IMG/VR virus record: IMGVR_UViG_3300027704_000216
Location: 1-20,385 of that record
DNA: 20,385 bases
Strand: one strand, 5' to 3'
Source of the DNA: a virus
The translations under genes were made by a program, and so were the position numbers. Positions 7,049 through 16,600 of this stretch are shown here, piece after piece. The notes beneath the pieces are model-generated. The model was not told the DNA's origin. It ran no database searches and saw only the letters and a list, made by a program, of their open reading frames with translations. Each line of letters opens with the position of its first letter. Position 1 is the first letter of the stretch.

Positions 7049-7304
7049 AAATATAATAAGAAGTTATAAAACTAAAGGAACTAAAGAACTTGAAGCTCGT
7101 ATACATCCAGGAACAGCACATTATAAATTACAATGGTCTGGTGGTGGAGAGTTACCTCAAGAACTATCAGGTATGTATACCTCTTTAAATTTAGTAGATA
7201 CAGCAGTATTATCTTATTTAGCAAATTTAAAAGAAGGCAAAATAGAAGAAACAGCTAAAGAAAAGTATTACGCAAAACAAGCTAAAAAATCTCAGGAAAT
7301 TTAA
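7041..7304 (+). CDS. Unrecognised 87-aa protein
   Basis: I do not recognise this family. The body looks like a small alpha/beta fold: KELEARIHPGTAHYKLQW, then a Gly turn (SGGGELPQELSGMYTSLN), then a helix (DTAVLSYLANLKEG) and a charged Lys/Glu-rich end. It has no membrane segment and no cysteine. Its ATG lies inside the last codons of the 47-aa gene, and the nearest AAGG is about 14 bases away, so translation probably depends on ribosomes finishing the upstream gene. That coupling hints that the two small proteins are made in step. The nozzle gene begins at the base after its TAA. Its position between adaptor and nozzle suggests a tail or head-completion role, but this is inference only. Confidence 0.75.
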   Translation: MDKNIIRSYKTKGTKELEARIHPGTAHYKLQWSGGGELPQELSGMYTSLNLVDTAVLSYLANLKEGKIEETAKEKYYAKQAKKSQEI

Positions 7305-9566
7305 ATGGCAACAAGCCTTGAAAAACCATATAATACCTTTGTTAAAGGGTTAATTACAGAGGCAAGTCCTCTTACTTTTCCTGATAATGCTTCTATTGAT
7401 GAACAAAACTTTGTTCTTAATAGAGATGGTTCACGTTCAAGGAGACTAGGGATTGACTATGAAAATCTCTATGCTTTAAAATCTACAGGACAATCAGCTA
7501 GTCAGTTAGCTTCTGGAAGACAAGATTTATTTAAATGGGATTCACCTGCTGGTGATGCTAGTGTAGCTATTGGTGTAGTAAGGTCAAATGAAAAACTTTG
7601 GTTTATTAATTTATTATCTGCTAATCCAAGTAATAATTTTTTAAACAGTGGTAATTTTATAAGTCTTAGTGGAGTTTCTAATGGTAAACTAGAAACAGCT
7701 ATTATTAATAATAAAATGATTATTGTTGGTTCTCAATTAGAACAGCCTATTTTATTAGCCTATAATAAAGCTACTGGAGCAGTTACTCAATCAACAATTG
7801 ATATCTATGTAAGGGATATTTGGGGAGTTGATGATGGTTTAACTATCTCAGAAAGACCTTCTAGTATTTCTGCTGCTCATAGATATAACCTTAGAAACCA
7901 AGGGTGGAATACAACTATTGTTTCTGCAGCTGAGTCAGGAACACCAGATGCAATTGATTTTACACATACAGAACTTGGATTATATCCTAGTAATGGTGAC
8001 TCTTGGACTTTTGGTAAAATAAGTAATGCTGCTGATGAGGATTATGAAAAATATGATCCAGAAACATTACTTAAAAACTCTACTTCACAATACTTTGTAA
8101 GTAGAGGCAGTAATGTAATTGATGCTTTTATTAGAGGATCTCAAAGAAGTACTTTAACAGGTCTCTCTTTACCTAATGATTTAGAGCAGGGTAATCTTAC
8201 GACTGTTGCTTCTTATGCTCAACGAGTATTTTATTCAGGAGTAGCTTCTGATGTTACTGGTGGAGATGCTATATCTCCTAATTATTCGGGCTATATCTTT
8301 TTTACACAAGTTGTAACAACAGATGATCAACTAGGTAAAGCTCATCAAGCTTCCGACCCTACTGCACCAGGAGTTAATGCTTTAGTTGCAAGTGATGGTG
8401 GAACTATACAAATACCTGAGATTACTCAGATTGTTAAATTAGCTTCTTCTCAACAGTCACTATTAGTTTTTGCAGAAAATGGCGTGTGGGAGATCTATGG
8501 AGATACTGGAGGGTTTAATGCTAACTCTTTCCAATTAAATAAGATATCTACAAATGGTGTATCAAATGGTGAGTCTATAGTTAATGTTAATGGAAACTAT
8601 ATTTATTGGTCAAAAGCAGGTATATATCAATTAGCTCCTGATTCTACATCAGGACGATTTAAAGCTGAATCTATTTCATTAGGCTCTATACAAAAGTTTT
8701 TTATTGATATTCCTGATTTAGGTAAAAATAATTGTAAAGGTTTTTATGATGAAAAAGAAAATAGATTAAGGTGGTTATATAATGATACAGATGCTTATAG
8801 TACTGCAAATTATATTAATGATTATAATAAAGAATTAGTTTTAGACTTATCCTTAAAAGCATGGTACCCTCAAAAAATTGAAAAGTTGTCTTCTAACTCT
8901 CCTTGGGTAACTGCTTATATAGATATTCCAGGATATGCAGTATCTTCAACAGCAACAGGTGTAGAAGTAACTGATGGTAATGCTGTTATTAATACTGCGG
9001 GTACTTCAGTTATTGTTACAGAAGATATACAAGTAAATAGAACATCTGGGTTTAGGTTTTTAACTTTTAAAGGTACACAGTTTACAGTTTCATTATATAA
9101 AAATACTACCTTTAAAGACTGGGTTACAGCTGGTGGTGCTGGAGGAGGAGTTAACTACTCAAGTTATTTAGTTACGGGGTATGAATTATTTAAAGATTCT
9201 ACAAAACGTAAACAAGTACCTTACATATTCTTTTACTTTAATAAAACAGAAGATGGGTTCTCAGCTAGTGGGTCTAGTTTTGTTTTAGATAACCAGTCAT
9301 CATGTTTAGTACAGTCACAATGGAACTGGGCTAATTCTGCAAATAGTGGAAAATGGGGAACTGAGTTTCAAGCTTATAGACTCCTTCGTTTATATACACC
9401 TTCAGGAGCAACAGATACATTTGATAATGGAGCAGCTGTTATAACAACTAAAAATAAATTAAGAGGTTCTGGAAAGACATTGAGTTTAAAAATACAATCA
9501 GAAGTAGGTAAAGATATGCAACTTTTAGGTTGGACAGTTCAAGCTACAGCACTAACAAAAGCATAA
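7305..9566 (+). CDS. Tail tubular protein B-like nozzle protein
   Basis: At 753 aa it is probably the hexameric tail nozzle, equivalent to T7 gp12 (794 aa). The start (YNTFVKGLITEASPLTFPDN, then ASIDEQNFVLNRDGSRSRRL) is a hallmark style of podovirus tail tubular B proteins, in which the first strands describe the minimal genome-channel wall. The rest is almost entirely beta-strand and turn, with segments such as VFAENGVWEIYGDTGGF and INVNGNY-like propeller blades, and a Gly-rich loop near residue 610 (TAGGAGGGVNYSS). No signal peptide is present, as expected for a virion part. The start codon directly abuts the previous stop; an AGGAA ribosome site at 7294-7298 lies inside the preceding gene. 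The family call rests on the N-terminal pattern, length and gene order. Confidence 0.8.
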   Translation: MATSLEKPYNTFVKGLITEASPLTFPDNASIDEQNFVLNRDGSRSRRLGIDYENLYALKSTGQSASQLASGRQDLFKWDSPAGDASVAIGVVRSNEKLWFINLLSANPSNNFLNSGNFISLSGVSNGKLETAIINNKMIIVGSQLEQPILLAYNKATGAVTQSTIDIYVRDIWGVDDGLTISERPSSISAAHRYNLRNQGWNTTIVSAAESGTPDAIDFTHTELGLYPSNGDSWTFGKISNAADEDYEKYDPETLLKNSTSQYFVSRGSNVIDAFIRGSQRSTLTGLSLPNDLEQGNLTTVASYAQRVFYSGVASDVTGGDAISPNYSGYIFFTQVVTTDDQLGKAHQASDPTAPGVNALVASDGGTIQIPEITQIVKLASSQQSLLVFAENGVWEIYGDTGGFNANSFQLNKISTNGVSNGESIVNVNGNYIYWSKAGIYQLAPDSTSGRFKAESISLGSIQKFFIDIPDLGKNNCKGFYDEKENRLRWLYNDTDAYSTANYINDYNKELVLDLSLKAWYPQKIEKLSSNSPWVTAYIDIPGYAVSSTATGVEVTDGNAVINTAGTSVIVTEDIQVNRTSGFRFLTFKGTQFTVSLYKNTTFKDWVTAGGAGGGVNYSSYLVTGYELFKDSTKRKQVPYIFFYFNKTEDGFSASGSSFVLDNQSSCLVQSQWNWANSANSGKWGTEFQAYRLLRLYTPSGATDTFDNGAAVITTKNKLRGSGKTLSLKIQSEVGKDMQLLGWTVQATALTKA

Positions 9567-9878
9567 ATGGATATAGAATATTTATATAAAGAAAAAACTA
9601 AAACTTTTGTAGGTATGTCTTATAATGAAGACCTTAATATTTATCTTATGCATATGGAAATGGAAGATTGGAAAGTTTCTACTTATAAAAGATATAGAAA
9701 GATTTGGGATAATGTAATTATACCTGAAATTAAAAAGGCTGGGATTAAGGAATTTTATGGATTATGTGATAATAAAAAAGCTGTAAAATTTAATCAAATG
9801 TTTGGACTTAATCCAACAGGACTTATGGTAACAACAACAGATGGTGTAGAACAAATATTAACAAAAAAGGAGTTATAA
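9567..9878 (+). CDS. Half-length GNAT-like protein (internal virion protein A-like)
   Basis: This 103-aa protein resembles the second half of a GNAT acetyltransferase fold: a strand (NIYLMHMEMEDWKVS), a helix (KRYRKIWDNVIIPEIKKAG), a strand (KEFYGLCD), a helix (KKAVKFNQMFGLNPTG) and a final strand before a Lys-rich end. Similar short proteins occur at the T7 gene 13 position, just before internal virion protein B. The acetyl-CoA-binding Q/RxxGxG/A loop is not visible, so it is unlikely to be an active enzyme. It starts at the base after the nozzle stop (TAAATGG) and has no Shine-Dalgarno sequence, so it is probably translated by coupling. The GNAT resemblance is a reading of the pattern, not a search result. 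Confidence 0.6.
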   Translation: MDIEYLYKEKTKTFVGMSYNEDLNIYLMHMEMEDWKVSTYKRYRKIWDNVIIPEIKKAGIKEFYGLCDNKKAVKFNQMFGLNPTGLMVTTTDGVEQILTKKEL

Positions 9879-9879
9879 A

Positions 9880-10593
9880 ATGGGAAAGGCAGTTAAAACA
9901 ATAGCAAAGGTAGCAGTAGTAGCAGCAGCTGCTTACTATGGAGGAGCTTATCTTATGGGAGCTGCAGCACCGGCTGCTGGTCCTGCTGGTTATGCATTTA
10001 CTACAGCAGGAGGAGTAGGAACTGCTACTAGTGCTTTTGGAAGTAGCTTTGCAGGTAAACTAGCCTCTTCAGCATTTAATTATGTAAAAGCTAATCCTTT
10101 TTCAACAGGAAGTTTTGCTCTGCAATCTGGAGGTATGTTTCAACAAAATAAATACGCAACTGAAGCTGCTAGTTATAATCAAGTAATTGCTGATGCAAAA
10201 GTAGAAGAAAATAAAACTAGACAAAGAATATCAGAAGTAAATGCAAGAAATGTAGCTAATGCTAAAAATCAACAAAAAATGATTATGCAAGGTAGAAACT
10301 TAGTTGCTAATTCTGGATTTAGTAGTACAGGAACTTCTAGTTATGTTGGAACTCAAGGAGCTCTAAACACTGATTATGCTTCAGTAATTGGAGATTTAAA
10401 TGTTTCAAGAGGTTTTGCTGCAGACTTATCAACCCAAGCTAATATAATTGGTCAAGCTGGAACTGATAGAAGTACTGCTCAAGGATTTGCTTCAGGAGCA
10501 GGGAATATTACAACTGCTGGAATGAATATATTTAAAACAATTTCTGGAGGAGACGGAGGTCTCTATTCTAGATCTTTAACTCCAATAGCTTAG
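9880..10593 (+). CDS. Internal virion protein B-like (gp14-type) protein
   Basis: This 237-aa protein is rich in Ala, Gly, Ser and Thr. Residues 8-45 are hydrophobic and Ala/Gly-rich (VAVVAAAAYYGGAYLMGAAA), enough to insert in a membrane. Residues about 107-133 form a charged helix (KVEENKTRQRISEVNARNVA), and the C-terminal half is Gly/Ser-rich. This is the pattern of T7 gp14-type internal core proteins, which leave the virion during infection and form a pore in the outer membrane. The gene position, after the gp13-like gene and before the giant ejection protein, fits. It has the strongest ribosome site in the area (AAGGAG). The role is inferred from family pattern and context. Confidence 0.7.
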   Translation: MGKAVKTIAKVAVVAAAAYYGGAYLMGAAAPAAGPAGYAFTTAGGVGTATSAFGSSFAGKLASSAFNYVKANPFSTGSFALQSGGMFQQNKYATEAASYNQVIADAKVEENKTRQRISEVNARNVANAKNQQKMIMQGRNLVANSGFSSTGTSSYVGTQGALNTDYASVIGDLNVSRGFAADLSTQANIIGQAGTDRSTAQGFASGAGNITTAGMNIFKTISGGDGGLYSRSLTPIA

Positions 10594-10600
10594 GACATAC

Positions 10601-13600
10601 ATGGCTCTTATATTTCAAGAAAATTTAGAATTACCAGAAGAAACTGCTGCTAAGTTTGTTTTTAGTGATAGTGACGCATCTAATAAAGCTTTTTATACAG
10701 CAGCAGCTACAGATGCTGATCCTGAAGTAACCTACACAGAAACTAAAGCACAACTATTAAACGAAGGCACCTCTCCGCTTGAAGATTTAGCAATTAATAA
10801 ATATAAAGAAGATCAAAATGTACAAAACAAAAGCATTGTAAATAGTATTATTTCTGATCCTGATATAGATAAACAAGAAAAAAAGAATGCTCTTGAATTA
10901 TATGCTACTGGTGGATATATATCTTCAGATTTAAAAACAAAATATCAATCAAGTATTAAAACCCTTGTACCAATAGATATTCCAGAAAATAATGAAATAC
11001 AAAAAGCAGCTATAGAAGTTTTAGATAAAGTAAATACAGAAAGTAATGCTGCTAGTAAAGTTAATAAAATAAAGACATTAAAAGATGACATAGAAAATAT
11101 TAGTGTAAACCAACTAATTCCTATTGAAATAAAACAAAAAGAAATAAAAGAAAAAAATATAGAAAAGATTAAACTTTCTATACCAGAAGTTCCTGATGAA
11201 GAGTCAGTTACTCTTATTAATAAACTTTCGGATGCCTTTACTTTTGGTAATGTAAATAAAACAAAAGATGCATTATCAAAGGCAATGGAAACATCTTCTA
11301 AAGATGTAGCAATATTAGGATTAAATGTTGAAGACTTTGCTATAAAAGCAGGAGTGGCTTTACTAACTTTTGGTACTTATACAACAGCTACAGCAGCAGA
11401 TTACTATGATGCACTTTTAGATAGAGCTTCTCCTGGAGAAATATCTTTTAAGTCTATTAAAGAAAAAGTATATAAAGACCTAAAAGGATTTAATACTAAC
11501 CTTGATAAAAATTCAAAAAATCTTTTAGACTTAATAGCTAATAATTCTATTACTTTAGAAGTTATAGATAGAAATACAGTAAAAGAAAATAAAGTTAGTA
11601 ATGAATATATACAACGTGTTTATAATACTGAAAAAGGTCCTAATGGTATTACATGGCTTAAAAATGCTGACTTAGCAGAGAAAAGACTTGATCCAAACAG
11701 CAGTGAATATAATCCAATATTTACAGACAATTGGAATAATCTTACAGAAATAGTTACTGATATAGGTAAAGATGTTTTTAGTAATGAACTACTATCTTTA
11801 CAACAAAAACATGGTATTTATTCAAAACATATTTTATTAGCCTTAAAGCCAGTTTATTCTGCAGAAACAACGTTTGGTACTAACAATGAGATTAGTTCTG
11901 GTGGAGCTGTAGGTGAACTACAAGTTATTTATCCTACTTTTCAAAGCTTAGTTAAAAATAATTATTTAGGAACTAAGTTTGTAGAGGCTATTGAAGATCC
12001 CTTAGTTACATCTGTTGAGGAATTAAAAAGTTTAACTAAAGAAGAGTTTACAGCTTTATTATCTAACAATAATATTGCTGCTATTCTTGCAGGAGAAGCA
12101 ACACTTATACAAAAGTTAACTAATAATCCTGATGGGTTCTTAAAAAATGTACAAGCTACAGGTGATCTTACAGAAGAAGGTATAAAAGCAGTAGCAAAAA
12201 CTCCAGATTTAGATGAGAATCAAGGGTTATCTTTTGATGAATTATTAATAAAAAATCAAAGTAAGTATGATACAGCAGCCTATAATTTACAAGGAATTAC
12301 TCCTGCAACTCCACTTTTTACATTTGCGCAGCTACTTGCGCGAGAGTTAGATATAGATGGTATTGACTTTATAAATGCAAGGTTTAAAAAAGGTGAACCA
12401 GATAGAAGGTCTACAGTAGAAAGACAGTCTGATGCATTAAATATTACTACCGAAGAAAGATTGAAGTCTCCCTCTGGACAATTAATAACAAAATTTGGGG
12501 AGCTTATTCATTTAGCAATGCAAAAAGTAGAAGAAAAAACTCCTGCAGGTCCAGGAACTTCTAGAGCTTTAGTAGAAGCTGCTCTTATATTTGCACCTAC
12601 TAGAGCAATTAAAGGAATTATTCCTAAAAGAAAAGGTAAGGATCTTGTTACTAAAGAAAGTGAGTTTGCTAGAAGAGATGCTGGACAAGATGCAACTAAT
12701 CCAAATTGGAGAGACAAGTATAAAGAGTCCTTTGATGAAGGTTCTCCTATATATGCTTCAGATAAATCTAGTGTAAATCCAGACTCTCCTATACAAACTA
12801 CTGCTAATGCTAATCTTGACGTAGCCTCAGTAATATCTAAAGAAATTTTAGATGGACCTGATGGTTCAACTACAGGTCTAGCTCTTGGTGTAAGTAAAGC
12901 AGAGCTCTTTAATTCATGGGTAGACTTTGGTTATGGATCTAGAAATACATCTTCACTACCTCACCCTAATGTTATTTTAACTAATCCTACACCAGTAGAT
13001 CTTTCTGCTCAAAGTATTTATAATGAGGCAATAACAAAGAGTAGGTCTTTAAGCCAAGCAGTTGATTATACTCTTGTAAGACAACTTAAACCACTACTTA
13101 ATAATATAGCAACTTATAATAATTATAGTCCAAGTCATTCTAATGTTAGTATAAATGCTACTAATTTAAATTCAGATTTAGTTTTTAGAGCAGATCAAGT
13201 TGGAAATCCTATTACTAATAAAGTAGATGCTATTGATAAATTAAATAAATTAATTAATGATCCTAATTTAAATAATATAAATGAAATAAGTAAATTACCT
13301 GAAGGTACTAGAAAGTTTCCTGTTCCTATAAGTAAAAAAAATAAAAAGGGTATGATACAAAAACCTTTTGTTGAATCAAAAGTATATATACGAGACTTAA
13401 ATACTGGAAAAGTATATTATAATTCTCAAACTTTTAATAAAGACAGAGGTATAATGACTGCTATTGAAAGTATAGAGGCTGGTCCTGGAGCAACAGCAAC
13501 TATAAAATTGCCTGCTTATAATATAATAAAAGGTAAAACAAAAGAGTTAGTTCCAGAAAAAACTTTATCTATACCAATTAAAATTGGTTCTACTAAAAAA

Positions 13601-16600
13601 GGTAGAACTGTAGCTCTTCCAAATAAAAGTGTTTTAATACAGGATGTTAATGCAACTTTAAGACGTAAATCTAATGGCGAACCTCTTGAAATTATACTTA
13701 ATGTACCTGCAATTAAAAAAGGGTTTAAGGATAAACCTTGGTTATCTCCTAAAGTAGAAGGAGTTACGGCTTTACCAGATATTTTTAAAACAGAAAATGA
13801 ATGGGTAGACTTTGTTTTAAAACATGAAATAGCTCATGCTGGAAATCCAGCTAATCCTAAAGTAGAAAATAAGGCTTCTTATGAAAATAGAATAAATAGA
13901 ATAGCTCTTAAAGAGTTTAAAAATCAATTTTCTAAAGATACTACTAATCAATTTGAAATAGTGTTAGAAACTAAAACAGATTATAATGTAATTATACAAG
14001 GATTATCTCCTATTGAAATAGGTAATCTTAAATTTAATTGGTTTCCAGGTAAATCTATAACATATAATCCTAATACAAGAATAAAGCATTGGGACGTTTT
14101 TTCTTGGATACATAATAACATGAGAGAAGCTAAGTGGGTTACACGAGAACTTACTGATTTAGCTTTAGAAAATGATTATTTAAGTTCAAGAATGCAAAAT
14201 GAAATTATTAATGTTTTTGCTTCTTATGGAAATAAAAATGCTCTTGACTATCTTCTTAGAGATATGAAGAAAAATGGGTTATCTATAAATGATTATACTG
14301 ATGTACAGTTGTTTTCATTGTTTAGTCCTACTATAAATTATTCTAAGCTTTTAGAAAGGACTAGAATTACTTCTGTTAAACAATTACCAGCTCTTAGAGA
14401 AGCTGCAAATGCTTTTGAACAGTTAACTAGATTAACAAGAAAAGTAATGAATCAATATGAAATTAATAGACTAACAGAAGAAGGTTATAATTTAGGAGCT
14501 TATGAAAATATATCTAATAGGTTAATAGCTCCTGTATCTGATCGTGTAGTATCAGAAAAAAATAATCCTGTTACACTAGAAATAGATAAAATACTAGAAG
14601 ATGGAAGTTTAGTAACTGAACTACGTACTATAGACATTCCTTGGATCACAGCAAATGTAAAAAAAGTAATGAACTTATCAGATACTAAAGTAATTAATTT
14701 TGAGTATAGTAAAGAATTATCTTTAGCTAATAATAAAGGACAAGTTGTAGATACACAAGGTCGAATTTTAGTTAAACTAAGTAAACCTGTAAGTGGTCTA
14801 GCGTCTAATTTTGCAAGTGCTTATAGTGTAAGTACTAAAAAACCAATGGAACAACAAAACTTTTATAAAGAAGATTCATTAGGTTCTATAAAAGAAACTT
14901 ATCCAGACCTTCCTGATTTTAATGACTATACTTATGGAGTAATTGACCCTACTACAAGTAAACTTAGTGTATTAGCTGGAGACCTTCTTCCTTTAAGTAA
15001 AGGGTATCTTCCACAAGTTGATGCTAGTCTACATTTTGTAGATATAGTTCCATTAAAGGCTGTAGAAAATGGTACTCTTCTTTATGACTATAGAACACAG
15101 ACTAGTCCTCAAGGTATAATAGTAGGAGGTAAATATAACCCTAGCTCTAAAAGAGCTGAGCCTGTTACAGAAAATCAAGCTAGAACACTTGCAGTATTAC
15201 AAAAACGAAGACAGTCTATTGCAAGGGCTTCAACAAAAAAAGAAGCACTAAAAATAGTAAATAAACTTAAAAACAGTAGCTTATATAAAGACTATGTTAT
15301 ATATTCTAGACAAGCTTCAGAAAGCTCTCCAAAAGAAATGTTTAATTATGAAGAAGCTGGACAAGTTCTTTATGATTCTGAGTTAGCAAATGCTAAAGAT
15401 ATGAATCAAAACATGGTAGGAAGAACTGATATTAAAGATGAATTTAAAGCTATGGTTGAAAATGCGAATAATGCAATGAAACGTAATTTAAATTCTCAAG
15501 CTTTTGATTTGTTTAAAAAACAATTTGTAGAAGAGTTTAAAGAATTTTTACCTGCTGGAGGACGTTATCCACGAAGTGTAAGTGAAATAGGTAAAAGTAT
15601 AGATAAAACAACACTTACTAAAGAGCTACTTAATAAACTAAATACAGCAAAAAATCAATATGAAACGTATTCTCGTAGACTAGGAGAAGTTGAGGTAGGT
15701 CTTTCTGATATAGCCAAACAAAAAATATTACATTATTTATCTGATATAATTGAATTTATTCCAGGACAAAGGGCAAGAAAGACTTCTATATCTTTAAGAC
15801 GTGAAGGAAATGAGTCTGCCTCTTCAGCTATGCTTTTACAAAGAAGTATTTCAACTTTAGTAATTGCTGGCTCTCCTATTAAACAATTACTTTTACAACT
15901 TTCTCCTGCTATTGAAGCAACTGTAGCATCAGGTTTAAAAGCTGATCCTTTAATAGTTCCTAAGATAATGTCAGATGCATTAATTTTAAGAGCTTCACCA
16001 TTACTTACACATCCAGATTTAAAAGCCGGAGCTGAAGGTTGGAACAAAAAAATAACAGCAGCATTAAAGTTTTCTGGATGGACTGACATAGAAATCCCTT
16101 ATTTAATTCGAGAAATTAATAGAACTCTAAGTCAAGTAGATAAAAATATAATAATTTCTGAAATAATGACTCAATCTGAAGTATTACTAAATCCAAAGTT
16201 TTATGACAAAGCAACAGGAGCATTTAAAGGCGTAATTGGTGCTCCAGGTAATGTTGGTAGAGTAATTGGCTTTAAGCAATCTGAGTCTATGACTTCAGTT
16301 GTAAGTATACTTTATTCAATACTTACATTTAAAGAGAGAAACCCTGGAAAAAATTGGTGGGAAGATAAGTATAGAGCAGAAGTAGCAACAAATGCTTATA
16401 ACTTTAAAGGTAGTATGACTAAGTTTGGAGCTATGCCTTGGAGTCATAATGCTCTTGGACAAATAATGACTTTCTTACAGTATAATCATAAGGTTACAGT
16501 AGCAGCTTTACATGAAGGAGGTTTTGGATTATCAAACGTACAAAGAGGTAAATTGTTTGTAGGTAAATCAATAATGTGGGGAACAGAAAACTTACCTATT

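Noticed and set aside
12327-12342. GCGCA...TGCGC inverted repeat
   Set aside because: Only five pairs inside coding sequence of the giant gene; no reason to assign function.
12508-12776. Small open frames on both strands inside the giant gene
   Set aside because: Both overlap continuous coding sequence with the expected codon bias in the giant gene frame; no independent start signals.
15733-16089. 118-aa open frame on the minus strand
   Set aside because: It lies wholly inside the giant ejection gene, has no ribosome site, and no minus-strand gene is supported anywhere in the window.
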